Positions 16,991-24,119 of a DNA stretch of 64,000 nt are shown piece by piece; the stretch's first letter is position 1, and each line of letters starts with the position of its first letter. The stretch is from Sandaracinus amylolyticus (GTDB lineage: Bacteria; Myxococcota_A; Polyangia; Polyangiales; Sandaracinaceae): contig NZ_CP070225.1 of NCBI RefSeq assembly GCF_021631985.1, positions 1,240,001-1,304,000 of the forward strand. The letters are read 5' to 3'. Position numbers and translations under genes: made by a program. Under the pieces are notes generated by a model. That model made no database searches, had not been told where the DNA came from, and saw only the letters and a list, made by a program, of their open reading frames with translations.

Positions 16991-19900
16991 ATGACGCTGC
17001 GATGGGATGCGATCACCTCCGGCGAGACATTCCAGAGCCTCGCTGCCCAGATCGTCCGTCGCGTGGACGCACACGCGCACGTCTTCACGTGGCCCGGACC
17101 CGACGGCGGCCAGGACGCGAGGTCAGGCGACGGCGAGACGGTTTACCAGGCGAAGCACCATGCTCGGCCAGAGGCGAGGCACCCGCGTGAAGACGCGCTG
17201 AAGGAGCTTTCGAAGATCCGGGCGTACCGCGAGCCCACCCACCCGCGGCATCCGCAGTGGGCGTCGGTGCGGCGGTGGGTCCTGCTGACGAACGTCGCGA
17301 CGCAGGCCACGGAGGCGGAACGGTGGGACCGCGAGGTCGTCCCTGCATTCACGCGGGAAGGCCTCAACGTTGAGCTTTGGGGGGCGGAACGGCTCGAACA
17401 ACACGTCAGCGAGTTCCCGGCCCTCAAGCGCGCGTTCTTCGACGGCGAGACCCGCGCGTTCATCTCGCTCGGCGAAGCGTTGCACTACGCGCGCACGAGC
17501 GACCCGGCCGCACACGAGGGCGAGCTCCCGACGTTCCGGGGCCGCGACGAGCTCGTGACAGAGATCGTCGCGCGCTTCGCGACCGCACCGATCGTGCCCC
17601 TCGTCGCGCCAGCTGGTGTCGGGTCGAGCCGGCTTGCGCTGGCGGTCGCGATCGAGGCCGTCACCGCGGGTGTGGTACCAGCAGTCTACTTCGCGAATCC
17701 CGCGAACCTGGCAGCGGACACGCGCTGGTACGAGGCGTTCGTACCGGATCAGCCGATGCTCGTGGTGCTCGACGAGCTCGACGAGAACGACGGCCTGCGG
17801 AGCGTGAAGCGCATCCTGGAGGAGATGCGGACGCGCGCTCCTATGTGGAAGCTGCTCGTCGTCACGAAGACGCATCAGCAGCATCTGCGTACTGCGGTGT
17901 TCGTGCGCGCCGCCGACACGCTCGAGGTTCCGCCGCTGCAGGAAGATGCGACCGCGTCGTTAATCGACGAGATCGTGCGGCGGCGGGTTCCTGCGAACGC
18001 CCTTCTCGAGCGCCAGCTTGGCCGCGTCGCGCGAGCGGTCGCTCACGACTCCGAAGGATTCCCGGCGTGGGCGGTGTTGTCGGCGCTCACCGTGGCGAGT
18101 GGCGGGAGTCTCTCGCGTGTTCCGGGGTCACGTCGTGAGCAGGTCCAGACATACCTCCACACGATCCGCGAGCGCGTCTCTCGCGAGATGTCGAGCGGTC
18201 CGGCGGTCGTGCGTGTGCTCCGGGCGGTCGCCGCGCTCGGAACGCTCGATGCGCAGAGGGACGGGCACTCGTCGTGGGTCCGCGAGATGGCGAACGGGAT
18301 CTCCTCCGAGCAGCTGCGCGAGATCCTCGAAGCGCTCGAGCGCCTACGCGTCGTGCGACGGCGGGGCGTGAACCGCCGGCTGTGGTCAGTCGTACCTGCG
18401 GTGCTGTCCGACGCAGTTCTCGCGGAGTGGCTGACGGACGACGCCCGAACGCTCGCGCCGAACGCAAATGCGCTCGATCTCGTGACGTGGCTGCGGGAAG
18501 CGATCGCAAGCGGGCCGAATCCGCAGAGCCCAGTTGTGCCAGTGCTCCGAAGACTCGCACGCATGGCGTTCGTCGGAGCCGAGCACGCGCAGCCGATCTC
18601 CCACGCCATTCGCGGTCTGTTTCGAGATGCACGGGCGCGTGGCGAACAGGCGCTCGATCTCGAGTGGGTCATCGATCTTGCCGAGAACATCGCGCACTCG
18701 ATGCCCGGCATCGCGGTCGACCTCGCGCTTCACGTGCTTCGTGGCGGTACGTCGAACGAGAACATGCGCGTGCGATCGCGCGTTCCGTGGTTGCTCTTCC
18801 ACGCCGCCTGCGGTGCTCGAACAAGCGACGAGCGTCGAGAGGTCGTCGGCGCGCTCGAGCGCGCCGCCCACGCCGAAGCTCGTAGTCCGACTCGGAACGA
18901 GCAGGACGGCAAATCGGCTCCGCGCGTGATCAAGCGCATCCTGGATTCGATCGACGAGGTGGTCAGCGACTTCACCCTGGAGTTCGAAGCGATGATCGCG
19001 GCGATGCTCGCCGGCATGCCGCCCGACCCTGCACGCATCGACTCCGCCGCGTGGTTCATCGAGCCGCTCGTTCACGCGGAAGGTTTCACCACGCACTTCG
19101 AGCGCGACACATTCCACTACGGAACCTACCGCGTGCACCCCGAGAGCGAGCGCGCGAAGGCTCGGTGGCGAGTGCTCGATCGGCTGTGGGGGATCCTGGA
19201 GCACGAGCCCAGCAGTCCGTGGCGCCCGCTCGCATGGCGCATGCTCATCGCGAGCCGGAGCGCGATGCTGTTCGGGAGCGACGATCCACGAGATCGAACG
19301 CGCGCGCACCTACAACGCGCGGTCGGAATCCTGACTGCGCACCAAGCGCTCGGACTGGATGAGCTCCGCGCCGCGCGACGGACGTGGTCGTGGCATCTGG
19401 AGTACGGCGACGAGCCCGCGGAGAAGGCGCTCGCGGAGCAGTGCGAGGCGCACTACGTGCGAGCGGTCCGTGCAGACCCGGCCACGAACATTCTCCTCGG
19501 CGACGAGTTCCAGGCGGACTTGGAACCGGTTCGGACGGGCTCGGCGATCGACGTTGCGCAGATGTTCGCCGCGATTCTCGACGCGGCCGAGCGTCTCGAC
19601 GACGACTTCGCGTGGGCACGCGCCAGGAGGATCGCGGACTACGTGGGTGGTCTCCCTCGGGCCGAGTGTCGAGAGGCGTGGTTCCTGATTTCTCCGAGGG
19701 CGCACGCGGGCCCCCGGCATGCGGGCGTCGTGACCGAGTACCTCGGCGGCGTGCTCAGTGCGGCGCGACGGACGGGCGATCGGGCGATCGTGGATCTCTG
19801 GCGCGACGTGGATCTGCGAGCATCCGCGCTCGCGGTCGCGTCCAGAGCCGCGCTGTACGGCAACCGGCTCACGGTGGCCGCGGAGTTGGTCCAGGAAGAC

Positions 19901-20824
19901 CTCGCGTCGTTCAGCGAACGAGTAAGCGAGCTCGCGGCAAGCTATCCCCTCGAGACGTTCAGCGCGCTCGGCAGAATGGTGCGTTTGGGGTGCGCAGCCA
20001 ACCAACTGGTCGCGGACGCGTGGCTCGCGACGTCGGACGCAGTGCGAGCCCGCTGTTTCGCTGCGCTCGTCGAGGGGACGTATTCCGCGATCGCAACGGA
20101 CGAGACGGCTCGCACGTCCGCTCTGTCGACCTGGCTTCTCGACCAACTGGTGGAGGTGCCCGATCCGGACCACGTGTTCTCGGGGGCGAGCGACTGGCAT
20201 CTCGAGCAGGTTCTCGCGAAATGCGGGAGGCCCAGCGTGGAATGGGTGGCGACGTTCTTGGCCCAGCGCGCAGAGCGGTACGATCCCGATGGACACACGT
20301 ACGACGTGGTGCCCTACACGACGCCGCTTCACCACTTCGTCGACGTCACGGTCGTCGACCCGACCATCCTCACCACGGTGTTTCGGTACGTGGTCGGCGA
20401 GGCTCTCGTTCCGAAGTGGCTCTCTGCACTCGATCCATCCCGGAGCACGCTCATCGAGTTGATGGCCGCGGAGATTGATGCCGCCCGGACCCGGCCTGAA
20501 CAGCTTGCGCGAGCAGCTCGGTGGGCGCTCTGCTTTGTCGAGAACGGCGCCGAGTGGCGGCGCCTGGCCCAGAGGGCCGCTGGACACGCGTCCGCGTTCC
20601 CGAGCGACGACCGGGATCGCGTGTATCGGCAGATGGTTGACCGTCATCGCCTCTACACGAGCAAGTCGGGCGAGATCTCGCCCGCTCGTCTGCAGGAGCT
20701 GCGCGAGGCGCAGACTCGCCTGGACGAGGAACAGGACCCCGCGCTGCGCGACTACTGGCGCTGGCGATTGGAAGATGTGCGCGCGTCGATTGAGTACGAC
20801 CGCCAGGCTCTTGAAGAGCGCTAG
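16991..20824 (+). CDS. Mrr-like nuclease / STAND-like NTPase fusion, candidate anti-phage effector
   Basis: A 1277-residue soluble protein. Residues about 8-150 look like a PD-(D/E)xK Mrr/restriction-like domain: Glu12 in the first helix, GPDGGQD (Asp42) and VYQAKH (Gln53, Lys55). An NTPase-like module follows, with entry motif TFRGRDELV (181-189), P-loop position APAGVGSSR (206-214) and Walker B VVLDELDE (258-265). The P-loop lacks the catalytic Lys (normally GKT/GKS), so nucleotide binding may be weak or lost. The remaining ~900 residues are helical, as in STAND sensor domains. Nuclease plus STAND plus long sensor resembles the Avs-type phage-sensing architecture (inference). Codon use is less GC3-biased than neighbours and includes a TTA leucine, a sign of transfer. 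ATG 16991 precedes the nuclease helix; ATG 16802 is in frame but its extension is not protein-like. Confidence 0.78.
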   Translation: MTLRWDAITSGETFQSLAAQIVRRVDAHAHVFTWPGPDGGQDARSGDGETVYQAKHHARPEARHPREDALKELSKIRAYREPTHPRHPQWASVRRWVLLTNVATQATEAERWDREVVPAFTREGLNVELWGAERLEQHVSEFPALKRAFFDGETRAFISLGEALHYARTSDPAAHEGELPTFRGRDELVTEIVARFATAPIVPLVAPAGVGSSRLALAVAIEAVTAGVVPAVYFANPANLAADTRWYEAFVPDQPMLVVLDELDENDGLRSVKRILEEMRTRAPMWKLLVVTKTHQQHLRTAVFVRAADTLEVPPLQEDATASLIDEIVRRRVPANALLERQLGRVARAVAHDSEGFPAWAVLSALTVASGGSLSRVPGSRREQVQTYLHTIRERVSREMSSGPAVVRVLRAVAALGTLDAQRDGHSSWVREMANGISSEQLREILEALERLRVVRRRGVNRRLWSVVPAVLSDAVLAEWLTDDARTLAPNANALDLVTWLREAIASGPNPQSPVVPVLRRLARMAFVGAEHAQPISHAIRGLFRDARARGEQALDLEWVIDLAENIAHSMPGIAVDLALHVLRGGTSNENMRVRSRVPWLLFHAACGARTSDERREVVGALERAAHAEARSPTRNEQDGKSAPRVIKRILDSIDEVVSDFTLEFEAMIAAMLAGMPPDPARIDSAAWFIEPLVHAEGFTTHFERDTFHYGTYRVHPESERAKARWRVLDRLWGILEHEPSSPWRPLAWRMLIASRSAMLFGSDDPRDRTRAHLQRAVGILTAHQALGLDELRAARRTWSWHLEYGDEPAEKALAEQCEAHYVRAVRADPATNILLGDEFQADLEPVRTGSAIDVAQMFAAILDAAERLDDDFAWARARRIADYVGGLPRAECREAWFLISPRAHAGPRHAGVVTEYLGGVLSAARRTGDRAIVDLWRDVDLRASALAVASRAALYGNRLTVAAELVQEDLASFSERVSELAASYPLETFSALGRMVRLGCAANQLVADAWLATSDAVRARCFAALVEGTYSAIATDETARTSALSTWLLDQLVEVPDPDHVFSGASDWHLEQVLAKCGRPSVEWVATFLAQRAERYDPDGHTYDVVPYTTPLHHFVDVTVVDPTILTTVFRYVVGEALVPKWLSALDPSRSTLIELMAAEIDAARTRPEQLARAARWALCFVENGAEWRRLAQRAAGHASAFPSDDRDRVYRQMVDRHRLYTSKSGEISPARLQELREAQTRLDEEQDPALRDYWRWRLEDVRASIEYDRQALEER

Positions 20825-20873
20825 GCAGCGACGGCCTGCAATTCGGCCGCGATGCCCGAAGGGCGAGCCGGTC

Positions 20874-20918
20874 CGCGTGAGGACGCGAGCCCGCGAAGCG
20901 GACTCGCGTCGTCACGCG
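20874..20918. terminator. 16-bp stem-loop after the nuclease/STAND gene
   Basis: cgcgtgaggacgcgag (20874-20889) pairs with ctcgcgtcgtcacgcg (20903-20918), 15 of 16 positions matching, with a 13-base loop. It starts 50 bases after the stop codon. There is no T-tract, so a terminator role is inferred from position and stability. Confidence 0.5.
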
Positions 20919-21047
20919 TCCAGCCCACCCCACGAAGTACCGAGCGAGATCCCCCGCGCGCGGCCGAAGCCTTACCAGCCGGGGCGCGGGCAGGGGTCCC
21001 GCGCGCAGTTCCGCAGCGCCCACCAGCCTCCGCGACGCACCCGAATG

Positions 21048-21085
21048 CTCGTCGGTGCGAGGCGCGCAGCGCCTACACCGACGAG
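21048..21085. repeat. Near-perfect 38-base hairpin
   Basis: CTCGTCGGTG (21048-21057) pairs exactly with CACCGACGAG (21076-21085). An inner stem AGGCGC/GCGCCT (21060-21065 / 21069-21074) is closed by a 3-base loop, giving 16 base pairs interrupted by one small internal loop. It lies mid-intergenic, far from either gene. It could be a structured RNA element, a terminator or an extragenic palindrome. Confidence 0.6.
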
Positions 21086-21208
21086 AGCCCCGGCCATCGA
21101 CCGTCTCACCGCAAACAGGTCGGATCGCGAGGACTGTCCGAGCACGGGACCCCTGCCCGCGCCCCCACCGAAGCCTTTCCCCGCGCGGCCCCCTCCCTCA
21201 CCGTGCCG

Positions 21209-21236
21209 TTGACCCAACCCCCTCGGCTCGGATACG
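21209..21236 (+). promoter_or_regulatory. Possible promoter for the PP2C gene
   Basis: TTGACC at 21209-21214 is a good -35; a 16-base spacer leads to GATACG (21231-21236) as -10. The transcription start would fall only a few bases before ATG 21250, giving a very short or leaderless message. Confidence 0.4.
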
Positions 21237-21249
21237 AGATCCCACCCGC

Positions 21250-22557
21250 ATGAACGACGCCGTTGCGCCGCCTCAGCTCTCGTTCTGGCCGTCGACCGAC
21301 GTCGGCCGGGTGCGGGATCACAACGAGGACGCGTTCCTCGTGGACAAGAAGCTCCAGCTCTTCGTCGTCGCCGACGGAATGGGCGGGCACGCGGCGGGCG
21401 AGGTCGCGTCGAACCTCGCGTCGCGCACGGTGCGCGACGTGATCGCGGGCCAGCGCGAGGCGCTCGTCGAGTTCGAGCAGGGCCACGGCGGGACCACCCG
21501 CACCGACCTCCTCCGACTCATGGAGTCCGCGGTCCAGCAGGCCTGCTCCGCGGTCTACCAGGAGGGCGTGAAGGACGAGACCAAGCGCGGCATGGGGACC
21601 ACGCTCGACGCGCTGCTCCTCGTCGGCAACCGCGGGTTCATCGCCCACGTCGGCGACTCGCGGGTGTACCTCTATCGCCAGGGCTCGGTGCACCAGCTCA
21701 CCGAGGACCACTCGCTGATCAACGAGCTGCTCAAGCGCGGGCGCCTCTCGCGCGAGCAGATCGAGAAGCTCCAGTACAAGAACGCCGTCACCCGCGCGGT
21801 CGGCGTCTACGAGTCGGTCGAGGTCGACACCATCGACTTCGACGTGCTGAAGGGCGATCGCTTCCTCATCTGCAGCGACGGCCTGCACGGGTACTTCGAG
21901 GAGGCGGAGCTCGCGAAGCTCTTCGCCGAGACCCCCGAGGACCAGCTCTCGCAGCGCCTCGTCGAGCTCAGCAACGAGCGCGGCGGCAAGGACAACATCA
22001 CCGCGATCGTGGTGAAGGTCCCCGACGCCGAGGCGGGCGTCGATCGCCTCGCGCGCGAGGTGAACCTCAAGATGGAGGTTCTCCACCGCATGCCGCTCTT
22101 CCGGTTCCTGACCTACCAGGAGCTGGTGCGCGTCCTGAACATCACGCACGTGCGCACGTTCGAGCCGGGCGGCGAGATCGTCGGGCAGGGCAGCGACGGC
22201 GACGAGCTCTTCATCGTGCTCACCGGCAACGTGCAGGTGGAGTCGAGCGGCGCGCCGATCGCGTCGCTCGGGCCGGGTCAGCACTTCGGCGAGATGGCGC
22301 TGATCGACAAGGCGCCGCGCAGCGCCGACGTGCGCGCGATCGAGGCGAGCTCGCTGCTGACCATCCGCCGCCGCGACTTCTTCGACATCATCCGCAAGGA
22401 CCACGCGATCGCGGTGAAGCTGCTGTGGAGCTTCCTCGGCGTGATCAGCGAGCGCCTGCGCAACACGTCGCGCGAGCTCGGCGAGGCGCGCGAGGGCAAG
22501 CGCCCGCCGGACCTCGCGGACTCGATCCTGCGCGCGTTCGAGCACGAGGACTCGTGA
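21250..22557 (+). CDS. PP2C-type Ser/Thr phosphatase fused to a cyclic-nucleotide-binding domain
   Basis: A 435-residue cytoplasmic protein. Residues 10-265 are a PP2C (PPM) phosphatase with its metal-binding motifs: RDHNEDAF (22-29), VADGMGGHAAGE (40-51), HVGDSRVYLYR, CSDGLHGYF and GGKDNITAIVV. Residues about 275-395 are a cyclic-nucleotide-binding (Crp/PKA-type) domain: HRMPLFRFLTYQELVRVL, FGEMALIDKAPRSADVRA. The phosphatase removes phosphate from proteins modified by Hanks-type kinases. The sensor domain suggests control by cAMP, c-di-GMP or another nucleotide, though the phosphate-binding cassette has Ser in place of Arg-Thr-Ala-(T/S)-class residues, so the ligand is uncertain. ATG 21250 is the first in-frame start. 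The stop overlaps the next start as GTGA. Confidence 0.92.
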   Translation: MNDAVAPPQLSFWPSTDVGRVRDHNEDAFLVDKKLQLFVVADGMGGHAAGEVASNLASRTVRDVIAGQREALVEFEQGHGGTTRTDLLRLMESAVQQACSAVYQEGVKDETKRGMGTTLDALLLVGNRGFIAHVGDSRVYLYRQGSVHQLTEDHSLINELLKRGRLSREQIEKLQYKNAVTRAVGVYESVEVDTIDFDVLKGDRFLICSDGLHGYFEEAELAKLFAETPEDQLSQRLVELSNERGGKDNITAIVVKVPDAEAGVDRLAREVNLKMEVLHRMPLFRFLTYQELVRVLNITHVRTFEPGGEIVGQGSDGDELFIVLTGNVQVESSGAPIASLGPGQHFGEMALIDKAPRSADVRAIEASSLLTIRRRDFFDIIRKDHAIAVKLLWSFLGVISERLRNTSRELGEAREGKRPPDLADSILRAFEHEDS

Positions 22558-23576
22558 GGCGCTTCGCGCTCGCCGCGCTGCTGATCACGGCGTGCGGCGG
22601 CGGCGAGGACGAGCGTCCGCCGCGCAGCGCGAGCGCGCCGCAGGCCGCGGTGGAGCGACACGCGGGCGAGCCGGTCGAGGTGATCGGCACGCCGCCCGAT
22701 CAGCCTCCGGCGCGGCTCGCGCGGGCGACCGGCGACGTGCTGCGATCACGCGGTCCGATCGAGGCGGGCGCGCCGCTCGAGGCGGGCGACGGGCTGGTGG
22801 TGCGCGGGGAAGGGCGCGCCGACGTCGATCTCGGCGACGGCGGGCGGGTCTCGCTCGATCGCGACACCGAGATCCGCATCGGCGACGGCGGGCCCGCGCA
22901 GGTCGTGCTGCTCGAGGGCGGGCTGCACGCGGCGGTGCCCGCCGGTCCCGCGGGACCGCGCCCGCCGCTGCGGGTGGCGACGGCGCACGCGTCGATCGAT
23001 CTCGGCGGCAGCGGCGAGCTCTTCATCCTGGCGCGCCGCACCGGCACCTGGGTGGCGTCGCTCGCGGGGCTCTCGACGGTCGCGACCGGCGAGGTCGACG
23101 GGCGGCGGCGGCTGCGGGTGATCGAGCTGCCGCCGGGGCGCGCGATCTTCGTGGGCGCGCGGCTCGCCGAGCCCACCGACGGGCCGACCCGGCTCGACGA
23201 CGCGCGCACTGCGGCGGTGACGATCTTCGAGGGCGCGGCGGAGCCCGAGCCGGCGCGGCTGTCGCGCGAGCTCGACGACGCGGCGTCGCGCCTCGACGAG
23301 TCGCTGCTGTGGCTGGAGGCGGAGACGCGGCGCGGGCTCGACCTGACGACCCAGCACCGCGAGGCGGTGCGCGCGGGGCGCGCCGACGAGGGGATGCGCC
23401 TGCAGCGCGAGCTGGTGACCCACTCGCAGCAGCTCTACGCGCTGCGCCAGGTGGCGACGGCGCGGTGGGAGCGGCTGAGCTCGAGCGCGCTGGCGATCGC
23501 GCACGTGCCGGGCACGACGCCGGGGACCCAGGCGGAGGCGCGGCGGGATCGGGTGGCGAGCCTGCTCGGGCTGTGA
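22554..23576 (+). CDS. FecR-domain lipoprotein
   Basis: A 340-residue lipoprotein. The signal FALAALLITAC ends in a lipobox. Residues about 60-190 form a FecR-like beta domain: GDVLRSRGPIEAGAPLEAGD, then ADVDLGDGGRVSLDRDTEIRI, LLEGGLHAAVPAG, and a second half with SIDLGGSGELFIL. The C-terminal ~100 residues are helical. FecR-like domains sense or scaffold periplasmic signals, classically in cell-surface signalling. GTG 22554 overlaps the phosphatase stop (GTGA), so the two are translationally coupled; this implies that an envelope protein and a cytoplasmic phosphatase are made together. No sigma factor is adjacent, so the classical FecIR arrangement is absent. Confidence 0.75.
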   Translation: MRRFALAALLITACGGGEDERPPRSASAPQAAVERHAGEPVEVIGTPPDQPPARLARATGDVLRSRGPIEAGAPLEAGDGLVVRGEGRADVDLGDGGRVSLDRDTEIRIGDGGPAQVVLLEGGLHAAVPAGPAGPRPPLRVATAHASIDLGGSGELFILARRTGTWVASLAGLSTVATGEVDGRRRLRVIELPPGRAIFVGARLAEPTDGPTRLDDARTAAVTIFEGAAEPEPARLSRELDDAASRLDESLLWLEAETRRGLDLTTQHREAVRAGRADEGMRLQRELVTHSQQLYALRQVATARWERLSSSALAIAHVPGTTPGTQAEARRDRVASLLGL

Positions 23577-23590
23577 GGAGCTCGAGAGCC

Positions 23591-23800
23591 GACCACGACC
23601 ACGACCACGTTCACGTCGCCGACCACGTTCACGTCGCCGACCACGTTAACGTCGCCGACCACGTTAACGTCGCCGACCACGTTCACGTCGCCGACCACGT
23701 TCACGTCGACGACCACGTTCACGTCGACGACCACGACGTGAGCGTCGACGTGGTCGTGGTCGTGGTCGTGAACGGCGACGGCGACGGCGACGGCGACGAG
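23591..23800. repeat. 18-bp tandem repeat tract with inverted flank
   Basis: Three gaccac hexamers (23591-23608) lead into seven 18-bp units of the type gaccacgttcacgtcgcc from 23603 to 23728. Units 3 and 4 carry gttaac and the last two end in gtcgac. The tract then turns into its complement (gtggtcgtggtcgtgg near 23750-23768) and ends in four ggcgac hexamers (about 23774-23798). As DNA it can fold into a long hairpin. Read from GTG 23573, which overlaps the FecR stop as GTGA, it would encode His/Asp/Val repeats up to a stop at 23930-23932, but that frame collides with the better gene at 23851. Confidence 0.85.
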
Positions 23801-23850
23801 GACGAGACCGGCCGTTGCGATCCCCCACCCCCCGCCCGAGAGACCGACCC

Positions 23851-24009
23851 GTGTCCGAGTACGCCGACCAGATCCGACGCCGCGCCCGCATCGCGCGCCT
23901 GGGCCGCGGGCTCTTCCTGCTCTTCGCGCTGAGCGGCCTGATCGGCGGTGCGGTGCGGGGCTGCCGGGCCCTCCGCGCCCAGGAGGATCGCGTTCACGAA
24001 GCTCGGTGA
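23851..24009 (+). CDS. Small single-helix membrane protein
   Basis: A 52-residue product starting at GTG 23851: a charged N-terminus (SEYADQIRRRARIARLGRG), one hydrophobic helix (LFLLFALSGLIGGAV) and a basic tail. Codons are strongly G/C at the third position, as in neighbouring genes, which is why I treat it as real despite its size. No ribosome binding site is obvious. Function unknown. It follows the repeat tract and precedes the giant TPR operon. Confidence 0.5.
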   Translation: MSEYADQIRRRARIARLGRGLFLLFALSGLIGGAVRGCRALRAQEDRVHEAR

Positions 24010-24085
24010 GCCAGGCTGAGCTGCCCGCTCGGACAGGAGCCACCGCGGGCGCGTGATCGCGGTTCTGTTTTTCGTCCCCCGTCGG

Positions 24086-24091
24086 TATAGT
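24086..24091 (+). promoter_or_regulatory. Possible -10 element of the giant TPR operon
   Basis: TATAGT (5/6 match) lies at 24086-24091, 17 bases after the weak -35 TTCTGT (24063-24068), in a local T-rich patch. It would start transcription about 20 bases before ATG 24120. Confidence 0.4.
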
Positions 24092-24119
24092 GGCGTCCCG
24101 CTGTCCTCCCCGGGACACG

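Larger units (their letters stand above)
20825..21249. other. Non-coding region with two strong hairpins
   Basis: About 425 bases without a supported gene. It contains two large stem-loops (20874-20918 and 21048-21085), and near its end a promoter-like pair for the phosphatase gene at 21209-21236. The segment 21086-21200 shows nothing recognisable. Confidence 0.6.

Noticed and set aside
23591-23800. CRISPR-like array
   Set aside because: Units are 18 bp and contiguous without spacers; it is a simple tandem repeat.
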